Origin: Melitaea cinxia
Taxonomy: Eukaryota; Arthropoda; Insecta; Lepidoptera; Nymphalidae
Length of the DNA: 64,000 nucleotides
Direction: 5' to 3'
NCBI RefSeq assembly: GCF_905220565.1
Contig: NC_059416.1
Location: 11,904,001 to 11,968,000 of the forward strand
The translations under genes were made by a program, and so were the position numbers. Below, in pieces: positions 10,957 to 22,653 of the stretch (positions are counted from its first letter, which is position 1; each line of letters opens with the position of its first letter). Below the pieces are notes generated by a model, which was not told the DNA's origin, made no database searches, and was given only the letters and a program-made list of their open reading frames with translations.

Positions 10957-11474
10957 ACGAACGTTAAAAAAAAATCATCTACGTTTCCAAAAAAGTAACA
11001 AGTCATGGTAGCAAAATCAACAATCAATTTAGAAACTACAATGTACAATTATTCCCATAAGAAGAGGTAGTAGGAGAGGAGTAGGTATTATACCTTAACC
11101 TTAACTTAGAAGTAGGAATGTCTACAGAATCCGTACAAATTTTGTAAAGAAATGTTTCAAATATGTATCTTTAGGCTGTTACATAATTAAAAAAAAAAAA
11201 AGATTAGAGAATTATTTACATTAAAGACTTAAGGCAAAGTTATAATTGTCTTATTCAGTATCTAATATGTGTAAATCCGTTTAAAATATTCAATTACCTC
11301 TGAAGGCGTTTCCTAAACAATCCGGATGAAATCCTATTCAACGCCTAGCTAACCAACGCTTCGGAGAATCTTCTTAGACATGCAGATTTGAACGGAATAA
11401 ATTTTACTATACAGTCCACATACCTGAGCATATTTATTATTGTTTCATTTGTAATTTAAATTTAATAGACTTTC
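10957..11474. other. Interval without recognised feature
   Basis: AT-rich, no recognised gene or repeat. Confidence 0.45.
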
Positions 11475-11795
11475 ATTATTATTACAGCCTATACAGTCCA
11501 CTGCTGGACATAGGCCTCCACAAGTTTACGCCAAAAATAACGTGAGATCATGTGTTTTGCCCATAGTCACCACGCTGGGCAGGCGGGTTGGTGACCGCAG
11601 GGCTGGCTTTGTCGCACCGAAGACGCTGCTGCCCATCTTCGGCCTGTGTATTTCAAAGCCAGCAGTTGGATGGTTATCCCGCCACCGGTCGGCTTTTTAA
11701 GTTCCAAGGTGGTAGCGGAACTGTGTTATCCCTTAGTCGCCTCTTACGACACTCACGGGAAGAGAGGGGGTGGCTATATTCTCTAGTACGAGATA
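11475..11795 (-). repeat. SINE A, near full length
   Basis: Starts with 'cattattattacagcctata' and runs through the blocks to 'ggaagagagggggtggctat'. The tail is (att)n-like instead of (atc)n. No clear TSD found by eye. Confidence 0.8.
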
Positions 11796-11951
11796 AAGGA
11801 TAAACTACGAAAGTTTTGTATATTTATTGTCATTGTTTGATGGTCTCATCATTAAAGTAAATAATTAAGTAGTAAGTAAATGGCCAGCCGAAATATCCAA
11901 TTTGTACTCATATAATGTCTTATGTGCTGTTGGTGTTCGATATTAAAAAAA

Positions 11952-12045
11952 AAGGTGACAGTAGAACTGTGTTATCCCTTAGTGGCCTCTTACGACACCC
12001 ACGGGAAGAGAGGGACTTATATTCTTAGATGCCGTAAACACAGCA
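11952..12045 (-). repeat. SINE A 5'-end fragment
   Basis: Only the block 'gaactgtgttatcccttagt' to 'gccgtaaacacagcaa' is present, which corresponds to the 5' end of family A. A fragment lacking the 3' tail is unusual for target-primed insertion, so it probably arose by later deletion. Confidence 0.7.
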
Positions 12046-12189
12046 ATTTTTTGATGCTATTTTAATATTTTGTTATTTTCATTAATTATTTTAATTTGAT
12101 TTATTTGATAATTGAATTTAAAGTTTGTACCATGAAGAAATTAATAGCTAAAGCTATTCGGCGCACGATTACATAAATGGTATTACCAG

Positions 12190-12385
12190 TTTTGTATTAA
12201 AAAATATTTTAGTTTTTAAAAGGTTACCTGTAGAATTTCTTGCCAATTCTTCTCTGCAGAATCTACATTTTGAATTAGTGGTAACTTCACTTTTAAAAAC
12301 AATCAAAATTTTAATTTGTAAGATAATGATTAAAATGTGCATTTTAAGCCTATTTGAATAAAGCTATTTTGATTTTGATTGTGAT
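12190..12385 (+). repeat. LINE 3' tail (family J)
   Basis: Carries 'ttgccaattcttctctgcag', 'gtggtaacttc' and the end 'cctatttgaataaagctatt' plus 'ttgattttgattg'. The polyadenylation-like AATAAA sits close to the tail. 3' end of a 5'-truncated non-LTR retroelement, with no coding part left. Confidence 0.7.
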
Positions 12386-12467
12386 GAGAAATAAGTAAAA
12401 ATAATCGCGTATCAAAGGTTACACACGCACTATTTTTTCTTTACGGCTTTTATTTATATATATATAT

Positions 12468-12715
12468 ATTTTTTAAAAACATTTTATCTTATGTCGATCG
12501 GTCGGCAAACAAGCGTATCATAAGCGCGTTGCCGGCGCTACCCTCAATCCCCATAGGAAAACTGGTCACTTAACTCCGCACAGGAACATAACTTTGCTTG
12601 AAAGCAGCGCTATTAAGCTGTGATCTTGTGTAAGGTCGAGGTACTTCCCCAGTCGCGCTGCTCCAAATTTTGAGCAGAAAATTTCCTGCTGTGCCCTACC
12701 TACCTCAGTTTATGG
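12468..12715 (-). repeat. SINE E copy
   Basis: Blocks 'tcggtcggcaaacaagcgta', 'gcgcgttgccggcgctaccc', 'gtgatcttgtgtaaggtcga' and 'tgctgtgccctacctacctc' in family E order on the minus strand. Part of the 5' block around 'gatggtaagcgattaccg' is deleted. Confidence 0.8.
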
Positions 12716-12884
12716 CGCAGCGTCTCGCATGTTAACCTTATTTTTTTTTTACTTTGTACTCAAAATATTTTATCGTGTTCATTCATTCATTTAATAGATA
12801 AATAAATGAAACATAATTAATAAATTGAAATAATATATATTCTTTATCAACTATTTGTACACTTCCCTACCGCTTCTCATTTTA

Positions 12885-13009
12885 TATGCCCTGTCCTATA
12901 CCCTAAGGTTGTCTGGAAGAAATCGCTCTTAGCGATAAGACCGCCTTTGTACATCTTTCTTCGTATGTATCCCTTTTTGTCACCTTTCTTTGTAGTGTAC
13001 AATAAAGAG

Positions 13010-13042
<33 letters not shown>
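12885..13042 (+). repeat. LINE 3' end with (ATT)n tail
   Basis: Unit 'agcgataagaccgcctttgt', 'acaataaagagtatttatta' followed by about ten ATT repeats (13,013-13,042). The same unit recurs inside a SINE B at 44.9 kb. AATAAA before a simple-repeat tail fits a non-LTR element 3' end. The clade is not determinable here. Confidence 0.7.
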
Positions 13043-13043
<1 letters not shown>

Positions 13044-14744
13044 GAAATTGAATCTATCAATACACGTAAATGTAATATTTAATTAAATTAAAAAGATAAA
13101 ATAAACACTAACATTAAGACAACAAACGGAACGCGGTGAACATACATTTGGTTGTATGTAACTACTGCATCGAAACAATAGCGTCGGGCTTCCGTCTCAG
13201 GTTGTTTTGCAGTCTGAGATTAAAAAATAGCATCTTCATAGCGACTGGAAAATTTTATGCTATATTTTTATTTAACAGGTTGAATTTTTATATTGAAGTA
13301 AAACTTTTTTAAGTATTTAAATTTAACATGTAAGGTTGACTGTCCCTAAGGTAAGCAAGTTAGTTCAATTCACATGTAACAAAAGATGAGCTAAATGTAG
13401 CAAGGCTTTATTCATCACCAACCTTTTGACGAGTAAGTAAGGCTGTTTAAAATGTCACAAACCCACACACACTCACACATACACACACTCACACATATAC
13501 ACTAACATACACGTACAAATACACACATGCATACATATGATGTACCTTAGTAATTTATTTATACTTCTATCTAACATAAATGATTTGACACTTAAAGTCG
13601 TAAATAAATGAGATATGGACATTTCAGGTGCTTAAAAAATCACAACATTATTCGTTTTTAATTTTATCACTAATGATTAAATGTAGTATTTTTCTACAGA
13701 AACAACCAGAAATCTAAAGTTCTTTGACATCTTTTTACTGCTTAACAAATATATTGAACGATAATACACTAACAAAATTACTAATTAAGTACTTGGCGTT
13801 ACATAATGTTAGCAAAACCTAAATAAAAATACGCATTTCATTATTAAATACTCATAAAATGTTTATGTATTCATAAATCATGTACATCAGCCTAACGCGT
13901 TGATAGATTTGCTCAAATGAGACGTTATGATCTTAATAATGTGCCTTTCACGTCAAGAGTGACGATAGTCGAATAAGCTAATGAAAAATTATAATGTAAT
14001 TATGCGTTTTATCAGTAAAGGATGATTTTCTTTTTAAGAGTAGTTATTATTATCGGAAGTTCATTATAGGTAAGTAGGATTAACGGCTTTTCGTGCTCTC
14101 CGAGGCACAGTGACACGTCCAAGAAACACTGTATCAACTCGTTATTTCTAGAAGTCTGTTTGAATTTTTTAGCGTCTCAATATTTTTTATGATATTTTGG
14201 GATCATAATCTATGAGTTATTTTCCTTGAAAACTAAAAAATTACCTAAATTTTGTCTGAATTTGTTGAATGTATCGATTTGTATAAACACAAGTACCTGA
14301 TACAGGCAGAAATTGTAAAGTAACGCTAAACTTTTTAAAGAGTATTCTTTCATTTTATTATCTAAAATCAAAACATTGTCACATTATTCTAAATATATTA
14401 AGTCTAAGTGTAGCATAAAACAAATTGCCTTTATTTTATTAGCAAAGGTATATTCTTCACATGGTATTAAATTGTCGACATCAAGATTCTATCACTCTCT
14501 TTTACTACCTCAGTACAGGGACTATTGCCGTAATGAATTGTTATTACAACATTCATCCCTTACACGTGTGATATGCCCTTGGGCAAAAATGGCTCTTGTA
14601 GAAATTATTATGATCATTAAGGAGCTATATTGTGTCTCCAGAGCTCATCATCAAACAGCGAACACGTTCCCTTGTGACCACTTTAGTTGAATTAATTTAG
14701 GTAAGGAAATAATTAGGCAACTGGATTATATATTGGAATCTTTT
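13043..14744. other. AT-rich interval with CA repeat
   Basis: Contains an imperfect (CA)n microsatellite at about 13,462-13,530. A 104-codon frame at 14,376-14,690 has no recognisable domain and weak codon character, so I do not call it a gene. Confidence 0.5.
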
Positions 14745-15000
14745 TTTTCTTTTTTAAGCAGCAGTTAAAAAATGTACGGTATGCCTGATGGTAAGCGCTA
14801 ACCGTACTCTATGGATATCTGCAACAGAGTATTGTAAGTAAATAGCCAACCTCATCCCTGCTGTCAGCACAGTACATCCTCAAGAATTCTGGTTACCTTA
14901 CTCACTACAGGTGTAAAATACGCAACGCTGCTTGAGAGCAGTATTCAGCTGTGTTCTCCCATATAGCTGAGGTACTTCCCAAGTTAGACTACTTCAGATT
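14745..15000 (-). repeat. SINE E, degenerate copy
   Basis: Begins with 'ttttttttcttttttaagca', then 'cctgatggtaagcgctaacc', 'attctggttaccttactcac' and 'tgttctcccatatagctgag'. Several indels compared with the good copies. Confidence 0.7.
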
Positions 15001-15087
15001 TTAGGCAAAATATCTCCAAATTTATTTGGCTGAAACTGGTAATAGTCAGTTCACCTACGATACGCCCCGATATTTCATATTTGTATG

Positions 15088-15250
15088 AAGAATTAGAGCT
15101 TAAAGGGTTGGTTAGGTTGTTATATGTATATATATATATATATATATAACAACCTATATTCGCCAACCTTTTAACCTCTAATTCTTCTCCTACACGCAGA
15201 AAGAGGCCTTTACCCAAAAGTGGGATATTACAAGCTGAAGCGAAAAACCT
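15088..15250 (+). repeat. SINE B 3' end with snap-back 5' arm
   Basis: The SINE B 3' end (15,156-15,242: 'cgccaacc', 'agaaagaggcctttaccca', 'gtgggatattacaagctgaa') is preceded by its own inverted copy. Arms 15,088-15,111 and 15,163-15,186 match at 22 of 24 bases, around an inner (TA)n-rich hairpin. This looks like a 5'-inverted insertion. Confidence 0.75.
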
Positions 15251-16088
15251 ATGGTGAATTCGATGGACTTGTATCATAAATTTTGTAACAAGCAAGGCTT
15301 AAATTGCAAGCAAAGAATTACATCACACTTCATACATTTGAAGAAGTTTAAGCGAAGATAAAATATTATTTTCAAAACTCAAAACTTCATAAATATTTTT
15401 ATACGGGTACGTTAACTTAGAAAAAAAAACGTTTTAAGTCTAAGATTTAATTTTATATTAAGCATACTTTTTGTTATTTATATATTTAATAAGTTCCTTA
15501 AAAAAATTAGTAACAGTGATTAGTTTTTAATACTTCATGGATAATAATTAAAAAAATTAAAAAAAAAACGCGTACTTTGACTTCCTATTTTACACTTAAA
15601 AATAGTTTTGTAATACACGTTTCCTGGTACTGAAATTTTAATTTAATTATACTACTTAAAAGATTATATTATAACTACACACTCACTACTCATACAATAA
15701 ATCTTTCTCTTTCCATTTCCCTTAATGAAACAGCGCCATCTATGAATTATATAGCGTATCAGTTCGTATGCCAATTAACATCCCGACCTTATATATTATT
15801 ACTCTACCCGCCCTTTGTCTCGAACATAATCAAGGGATTGCTTCACTATAACACTGAACATATAACCATATAGTATTCGTCGTTTATTTGAAAACATAAA
15901 TTGAAGGTGTTTTTATTTTTATTTTATTTGAAAACAAACACAATTATTAAATTTCATTAAATTGAACGTATCAAAACGGAGATTAATCTCATTCGTGTCT
16001 TCTCCATTCTACGTGATATTAGATAAACCATCTGCGCTACTTAGGCATTATTGGAAGTGTCATACATACATACATGACATAATACGCC
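15251..16088. other. AT-rich interval without recognised feature
   Basis: No gene or repeat family recognised. Confidence 0.45.
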
Positions 16089-16216
<128 letters not shown>

Positions 16217-16826
16217 GAATTTTCTCAAATATGGCTTTCTTTTTCAAATCCATGTATGCTTGTGATTGATAGCTGTTTTGCGGTTTTTAATGGTAATTTT
16301 TTTTTTATAACAAGAATTTGCTTCACACTAAGAATGACATGTATTTCATCATATGGCTATAGCCTTAACATGATGTCACCAGTGATTGTCGAACATTTTG
16401 CACGTGATGTACTTGTATGCATCTAGTAATTACTTAAAATATGAGTACCTTTTTCACTGCAGGTCGGCACGCAATCCCGGACAACGGTGAGCTCGCTTAC
16501 GTATTTCTGAAACAAGATATGTATACTTTTTTTAACTGTCATTTACAAGTGACAAAGCGTTACATTGATATAAAAGGAGTTAAACAAAAGACCCCGTAAT
16601 GGAGATTAAGTTTGAAGTGACATAAATTAAAAAAAAATGTTAATAAATTCATTTTGTATTTAGTAATGGAAACTATTACTGTTTCTTTCTGCATGCCTTT
16701 AGTAGAAATTTTGTATAAATGACAAACTGTACATGAACAAAATGAAAGCTTAAGCTTATAACTAACTCAGTATTTAAGCTAGTCCTCTTTCTCTATTTAA
16801 ATTAAGGTCTCAGTATCATTACGCTT
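16217..16826. other. Interval without recognised feature
   Basis: AT-rich, no supported gene. Confidence 0.45.
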
Positions 16827-17131
16827 CGCTTCAGCCTATAACATCCCACTGCTGGGCATAGGCCTCTTTCCTCATGTAGGAGAAGGAACAGAGCTTAATC
16901 CACCACGCTGCTCCAATGCGTGTTGGTGGATATATTCCCTACTATGAGTAACTATCGTACATGATAACAACCGGGACCGACAGCTTAACGTGCTTTCCGA
17001 GGCACGGTGGGGAGACCCACAAGGACTAACAACCAAACCGGAAATAAATATTTGTATAAACATAAATATCCACTCCGAGCGCGACTCGAACTCGACTGTC
17101 GGTGTTTAGGCGCCGCGCCGCCAACACGGCA
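16827..17131 (-). repeat. SINE B, near full length
   Basis: Minus-strand copy: tail 'cttcagcctataacatccca', body 'cacgctgctccaatgcgtgt', 'cgaggcacggtggggagacc', and tRNA-like head near 'ccgcgccgccaacacggca'. The box B region (ctcgaactcgactgtcg) is mutated, so it is unlikely to be transcribed as a tRNA. Confidence 0.85.
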
Positions 17132-17141
17132 CACGCACCAT

Positions 17142-17420
17142 TTTTTTTTAATGTCACTAGGTCAAGTCAAACAAGCGTAAGGCTCACCCGATGCTAAGCG
17201 ATTACCGTAGCTTATAGACACCTGCAACACCAGAAGCATCGCAAGCGCGTTGCCGACCCAATCCCCAATCCCTCCAGGAGCTCTGGTCACCTTACTCAGC
17301 AACAGGAACACAATACTGCTTGAAAACAGTATTATGTAGCTGTGATCTTCTGTAAGGTCGAGGTACTACCCCAGTCGGGCTGCTCCATATTTTGAGCAGG
17401 AAATTCCTGCTGTAGACTTG
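17142..17420 (-). repeat. SINE E, well preserved
   Basis: Poly(T), 'aatgtcactaggtc', 'taccgtagcttatagacacc', 'cgcaagcgcgttgccgaccc', 'gtcaccttactcagcaacag', 'ggtcgaggtactaccccagt' and 'ttttgagcaggaaattcctg'. One of the most complete E copies. It abuts SINE B on its left. Confidence 0.88.
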
Positions 17421-17526
17421 TACCATTACACCAGAGCGGTCGTCCTCAGTATCATATCCTAGTATAAAGTCAATAGCATAGCCAAAATCTTTTATAAGGC
17501 AAATAAAGAATCCTAAAGAGCTAATA

Positions 17527-18398
17527 GCGTATCAGCAAAACGAAGGGATCTACAGCTCGAGCCCGATCATCCACTCGTTGCGCATGGAAGGATTCACCGA
17601 CTCACGAATACCAGCAGAACAGGACCGGACCCTGTACCTGACTTTCACGCAAGAGGAGAAGAAGGCGTTGATAGGTCGGGGATACGGAGCTGGGGAGGGG
17701 TCGAGAATCCTGACCATTCATGAGGCGCAGGGACAGTCGAGTAAAAACGTCATTGTTATCCAGACGAGGGCGGAGAGGCTTCGAATCCATGATAGTGTCT
17801 CGCACGCGGTGGACGCGGTGACTAGACACACTAACACCTGTGTCTATTACACCGACGACAAGGACGACGCAATTGGCTACTTCGTCAGAAGGGCGGTGGA
17901 GGCTAACCGTAGGCAAATTCTCGAGCACAGCCTCAAAATGGCGATCCATAATAGGGATGCGAATGTTATTGAGGATGTGCTCGCGAAACTGGCGGCGGGC
18001 GCTGGTTTAGAAAAATGAGAGTGGCCGTCGACAATGCGGTAAATTAACAATGTAAGTCACACAATGTAAATTATAAAGCATGTAGTGCATTATAAAATTA
18101 ATGGAGCATGTAGAAAAAAAAAAAAAAAGAAAAAAAAAAAAAAAAAACTTAGTCGTAAGTGATTATTCTAGTTATTGTTATTTAATTTAATTCTAATAAT
18201 TATTCTAATTATTATTATTATATAATTATATATATCTCTCACGGTCGGTTTTGGACTCACTACGAACACTGCAATGTTGAAAATAATACGCCTCAATACT
18301 TGAAAATTAAAATTTAAATAAAAAAAGGCATGGGCACTCAACTATGGATGTTAAAATTTAAATAAAAAAAAAAAAAAAAAAAAAAGCGTATCAGCAAA
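17527..18398 (+). mobile_element. Retro-inserted LINE 3' part carrying a virus-type helicase
   Basis: The inserted DNA is 17,540-18,385, flanked by the 13-bp direct repeat gcgtatcagcaaa at 17,527-17,539 and 18,386-18,398, and ends in poly(A) (about 18,363-18,385). The 5' boundary falls inside an open frame that encodes the C-terminal part of a superfamily 1 RNA helicase, so the copy is 5'-truncated. The 3' untranslated part (18,019-18,362) holds an internal A-rich stretch at 18,115-18,147. As I recall, some insect R1-clade LINEs are reported to carry a C-terminal tobamovirus-like helicase. This piece fits such a LINE, but no reverse transcriptase is present to prove it. Confidence 0.85.
17540..18018 (+). 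pseudogene. C-terminal fragment of virus-type SF1 RNA helicase
   Basis: Open from the insertion boundary to the TGA at 18,016-18,018, about 158 codons with no internal stop. Helicase motifs run in the proper order: a motif IV-like segment TLYLTFTQ (from about 17,632), motif V RILTIHEAQGQS (about 17,704-17,739) and motif VI AVDAVTRHT (about 17,806-17,832) with the conserved Arg. The run then ends CVYYTDD, like the (+)RNA virus helicases of the tobamovirus/virga/negevirus group. Motifs I-III, including the Walker A and B NTP-binding residues, are missing because of the 5' truncation, so no enzyme can be made. The codon use is more GC-rich than the surrounding DNA. The likely source is a LINE ORF2 with a captured helicase. 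A direct viral integration is the alternative, but the poly(A) and TSD require LINE machinery in either case. Confidence 0.8.
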
Positions 18399-18984
18399 TA
18401 AAAGCTGTAGCCCGGTACGAAAAACTAAATATCCTATTTAATAACCTACATTACTATCACAAACTGTGTATTAAAAATAATTCACCTTTTCGTCTAACAT
18501 ATCCTTATAAATAGACAGACGTATCTACGTAAATATAAAGAAAATCTACGCTTATAAACATCCGCAGGAAATCCTCCTGATAATATAATCAAACACGAAG
18601 TCCTATATTTACTGTGTACTGTACAACTAAATCCGGTAACGCCGCGAGCAGCAAACAACACAAATGAGGTAATGTGTAGTATATTTCACGAGAAATATCG
18701 GAATACACACAATATTACCTCGTTTGTATGTTATATATAAAGTCGGGCTGAGAATAAAATGTGGGCTATCTCGGTTAGGCTGATACTTTACTGGACATCT
18801 CTTTCTATACTATATTAAGATATAAAAGTTTAGCTTTATAATGACTATCGAACTTAAACTAACTTTAGACCGTTTTCAGATATGTATGTTTGATACATAA
18901 AACTAATATGATTGACAATCTATACATATAATAAAATGGTAGGAAAGTCAAAACTGTACATTGAATATATTTTTTAAAATAATA
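18399..18984. other. Interval without recognised feature
   Basis: AT-rich; no gene called. Confidence 0.45.
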
Positions 18985-19190
18985 CTTGGGGTGTGATCTG
19001 CAGTCGATACCGAAGCCAGATATACAGTTTTTAGGATTTTTGTCTGTTTGTCTGTATGTATGTCCGGGATAAAAAGTATCGCATGGATTTACTTCAAATT
19101 TGGCACGAATACTATTAAGAAGTCGGGTCAACATATAGGCTACATATTATCATGCTATCACCTACCGGGAACGAGCAGCGAACCTTTATT
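18985..19190 (+). mobile_element. Helitron-like non-autonomous fragment
   Basis: Contains 'ttgtctgtttgtctgtatgt', 'ggatttacttcaaatttggc' and 'ctaccgggaacgagcagcga', the wording of lepidopteran non-autonomous Helitrons. No intact CTAG end was found, so the boundaries are approximate. Confidence 0.5.
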
Positions 19191-20189
19191 TCTTCAAGGC
19201 ATTCTGTCACAACGTGTAATCTAACGACGCATATTTGAATGTTGTTGTTATTATGTTAATAACCATGCTATATAAGTTAGCTTCACACTATAAAAATCAC
19301 GCAATATAAGTAACTAAGCCGATAAACATAATTAAATGAATGTAAGTAGACAAGACAATTTTAAAGCAGCGCCATCTATGAGATTTTTCTGTAGATATGA
19401 AATGTAAAGAAGAAACGGGTAAATAAATGTTATTTTAAAAGGTATAATCTTAGGTATTTTTGGTGCTGTGTAGCGTTCACGCAGACGACATCGCGGGCAG
19501 CAGCTGGTTGGCAATAAAATCATTAAAGCTATTTAAAAATATGCATCTGTATGACTCAAGGAAGCATTTGTCAGCCGGGAATTGAAACCGCTAGAACAAA
19601 AAACAACTACGCTAACTTGTCATTTAGTTTTTTCAAGGAAATATTAGTATTTGTTGTTTTAAAACTTGCATACTTTGTGACGTATAGCTAAATAAAGGCC
19701 CGTTTAGGTTTAAAATAGTTTGTGATATGCCTGGTTTGATTTGTAATTACAAATCTTTGTAATTATTGAGATATATCTCTTTAGATGCATTCAAACTCCA
19801 ACATTATTTCTGGCTTGATTTAAATCATTTGAAGGCGTATATTTTTTTTCTTTCTAAGTGCGCATTTGCTTCGTCATCTTTTACTAAAGTGTTGCTTTTA
19901 CCGTAATTGTAAAGGTAGAATACACGTGGTATGTTATACATATATTTTTTCCCATTCACAACATTGAAAAGTAAATTGTGCAATTTAAAAATAACCTTTT
20001 CTACTTCATACATTTTTATACACTAGAAAGTAATGCATAAAGCACATGGTTTTTAAAGTAATGGCTTGACTAAAATCGGGACAAACCTTGACTTTTTCAA
20101 AGTGCATCTGTGTTCTAATTATCTCTTGACATTTAGTGAGGATAAAATTTTTTGGGATTCTTCTCTTGTGTCATTTGCATAAATGTTTT
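19191..20189. other. Interval without recognised feature
   Basis: No gene or repeat recognised. Confidence 0.45.
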
Positions 20190-20335
20190 TTAAATTTATT
20201 TATTATTTATACAACGAGGTCACCTAACAAGCGCATAACTCACCTGATGGTAAGCGATTAGTTTATAGACGCCTCCAACACAAGAAGCATCGCTAGCGCG
20301 TTGCCTACCCTAGATACCCTACGTACCTTATCTAG
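20190..20335 (-). repeat. SINE E, 5'-truncated
   Basis: Holds 'aactcacctgatggtaagcg', 'attagtttatagacgcctcc' and 'gaagcatcgctagcgcgttg', then ends abruptly at 'cctaccctagataccc'. Confidence 0.75.
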
Positions 20336-20408
20336 AGATTTATAAGTTGATTAAGTCTATTTTTGTATACTCTTACAGATGATATACGACCTCCTGTAAA
20401 TTGCTTTA

Positions 20409-20692
20409 TCATTACATAGTATAAAACAAAGTCGTTTTCTGCTGCCCGTATGCTTAGATCTTTAAAACTACGCAACGGATTTTGATGCGGTTTTCTTTGG
20501 TAAATAGAGTGATTCCAGAGGAAGGCTTATATTCGTATGTATAATATATGCATATTGTAATAGAAGAACACTGATAGTTTTAGGGGTTTCTAATGATGTC
20601 GTAAACAAACATAATTTTTTGCGCTTATATTGCAAATATTTATTTTATATTTTATATTCAGTACCATTGCACCTGTGCAAAATCGGCTCAAA
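20409..20692 (+). mobile_element. Non-autonomous Helitron, sense copy
   Basis: Begins near 'tcattacatagtataaaaca' and contains 'acgcaacggattttgatgcg', 'cactgatagttttaggggtt' and 'gcgcttatattgcaaatatt'. These match, in opposite orientation, the Helitron at 25,063-25,490. The 3' hairpin region (attgcacctgtgcaaaatcg) is decayed compared with that copy. Confidence 0.7.
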
Positions 20693-20933
20693 ACATTAAA
20701 AAGCTGTGGCACCCTTTCATTCTGTATATTTTGAATGTTTCTTAGTTGGACAAACTTCTTTTCTTTATTAACAAAAGCATTTATTTCTACTCATTTTATT
20801 TCACGTTATTTTTCTACGAATTGTCAGATAAGCATTTCGAGAAACTTGGGTATTTTCTTAATTATCTTATTCGCAGACACTTAAGCTGAGTTCGTGTTTT
20901 AATTTTTGAATCAGTTTCTAATTTTCATTGAAT

Positions 20934-21309
20934 TTGTAATTATGGTGTATATTTGTATATTAGGTGTGTGGTTACGGTATCAAAGAATATAGCCACCCCC
21001 TCTCTTCCCGTGGGTGTCGTAAGAGGCGACTAAGGGATAACACAGTTCCACTACCACCTTGGAACTTAAAAAGCCGACTGATGGCGGGATATCCATCTAA
21101 CTGCTGGCTTTGAAATTCACAGGCCGAAGGCGGGCAGCAGCGTCTTCAGTGCGACAAAGCCAGCCCTGTGGTCACCAACCCGCCTGCCCAGCGTGGTGAC
21201 TATGGGCAAAACACTGATGAGTTCACGCCATTTTTGGCGCGAACTTGTGGAGGCCTATGTCCAGCAGTGGACGGCGATAGGCTGATGTGTGTGTGTGTTG
21301 TAATTATGG
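20934..21309 (+). repeat. SINE A, full length, 12-bp TSD
   Basis: Element 20,946-21,297 flanked by ttgtaattatgg at 20,934-20,945 and 21,298-21,309. Runs from 'gtgtggttacggtatcaaag' to the RTE-like tail and a (TG)n end. About 20 extra bases precede the usual 5' start. Confidence 0.9.
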
Positions 21310-22294
21310 AATCAAATTCTTTACGTCTTAAAAGCTTAGCATAGGCTATACTGCATAGTAGTAACACATACAATATTTGTGTGAGAGTGGTATGCCGAAA
21401 TCTCTACACAATTCGGGTCACTACGAGGAACATCTAACAAGATTATAAAACTAGAGTTTAGGTCTGGACGCAGAATCCATATAGGCTCCATATAAAATTA
21501 ACCTGCCTTTGTACCGTAAACGTGCTACGTTGGTAAACTCCGATATGGGTGTCTAACTCACAAACTAGTTAATTTGATTTTCTTAGCTTTGAGGGTAAGA
21601 TGATAAATAAAATTGAAACGTAAAAGTACGTGGCGCTGCTACTAAGAAGTCGAGATACTATAGTTGATGGAAAATAAGGAACTCTAATCAAACGTTGCAA
21701 GTATTGGGTATACACTGATGTCGGGTGGTCAAATTTTTGAAATTAATAAAAAAATCTAAGAAAAAAATAGTTCTCAAAATGTTCTAATAGAATTGACTCC
21801 GTATCTAAGTGCCACCATTAGTGCATTAGTGACAAGAGGACAGCTGCAATTTTAACCCGAAAAATTGATATCGCAATACAACGGGGAAAACGAGGAAAAT
21901 AAATTTGGTTTCACAGTGGAAAAGTGACCCGGATTTGGCTCGAAATTATTCAATGATAGAAGAAAAAGTCTTTTTTCAGCAGGTCTTTCTCATGCATCTT
22001 AATAACACATTATAACCTCTTTGAAGCATTAATATGTTGAGCAAACATGCAAACAATTCCGCAGCTTAGGTTTGATCTTGCTCATCCACTAATTGATGGC
22101 TCTTTGATCAATACTGATGTATGTTAAGCAAACGTTTGAGTTGAGTACAGTTGGGCCGTTATGTGTGCAACTGACCGCTTAGTTACAGGATAATAGAGTG
22201 TGTAGTTTAAATAATTATCTTAATTCTTGATTAAAGTTTCCATTATGCCAATATGTCTAAATCCACAAGAATTATAAAATGTTTTACTGTACTT
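21310..22294. other. Interval without recognised feature
   Basis: No coding exon or repeat recognised. Confidence 0.45.
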
Positions 22295-22653
22295 AAAAAG
22301 TCTTATATGCCGTGTGGCTACGATAGCAAAGAATATAACCACCCCCTCTCTTCCCGTGGGTATCGTAAGAGGCGACTAGGGGACAACACCCACACACCCT
22401 AACACAGTTCCACTACAACCTTGGAATTTAAAAAGCCGACCGATGGCGGGATAACCATCCAACTGCTGGCTTTGAAATACACAGGCCGAAGACGGCCAGC
22501 AGCGTCTTAGGTGCGACAAAACCAGCCCAGCGGTCACCAACCCACCTGCCCAGCGTGGTGACTATGGGCAACACCTGGCAGGCCTGAAGGTCTATGTCCA
22601 GAAGTGGACTGCAATAGGCTGAAATGATGATGATGATGATGACGAAAAAGTCT
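22295..22653 (+). repeat. SINE A, full length, 9-bp TSD
   Basis: Element 22,304-22,644 with flanks aaaaagtct at 22,295-22,303 and 22,645-22,653 and the tail (atg)n at 22,624-22,641. It has an 18-bp insertion after 'gcgactaggggac' and a small deletion near the 3' end. Confidence 0.9.

Noticed and set aside
13013..13042. CRISPR-like or satellite array
   Set aside because: A simple ATT microsatellite forming the tail of a LINE end; no spacer structure, and the DNA is eukaryotic.
14376..14690. 104-codon frame on the plus strand
   Set aside because: No domain, no splice context, ordinary for AT-rich DNA of this length.
17602..17949. 115-codon frame on the minus strand
   Set aside because: Antisense shadow of the helicase fragment, whose plus-strand frame has recognisable motifs.
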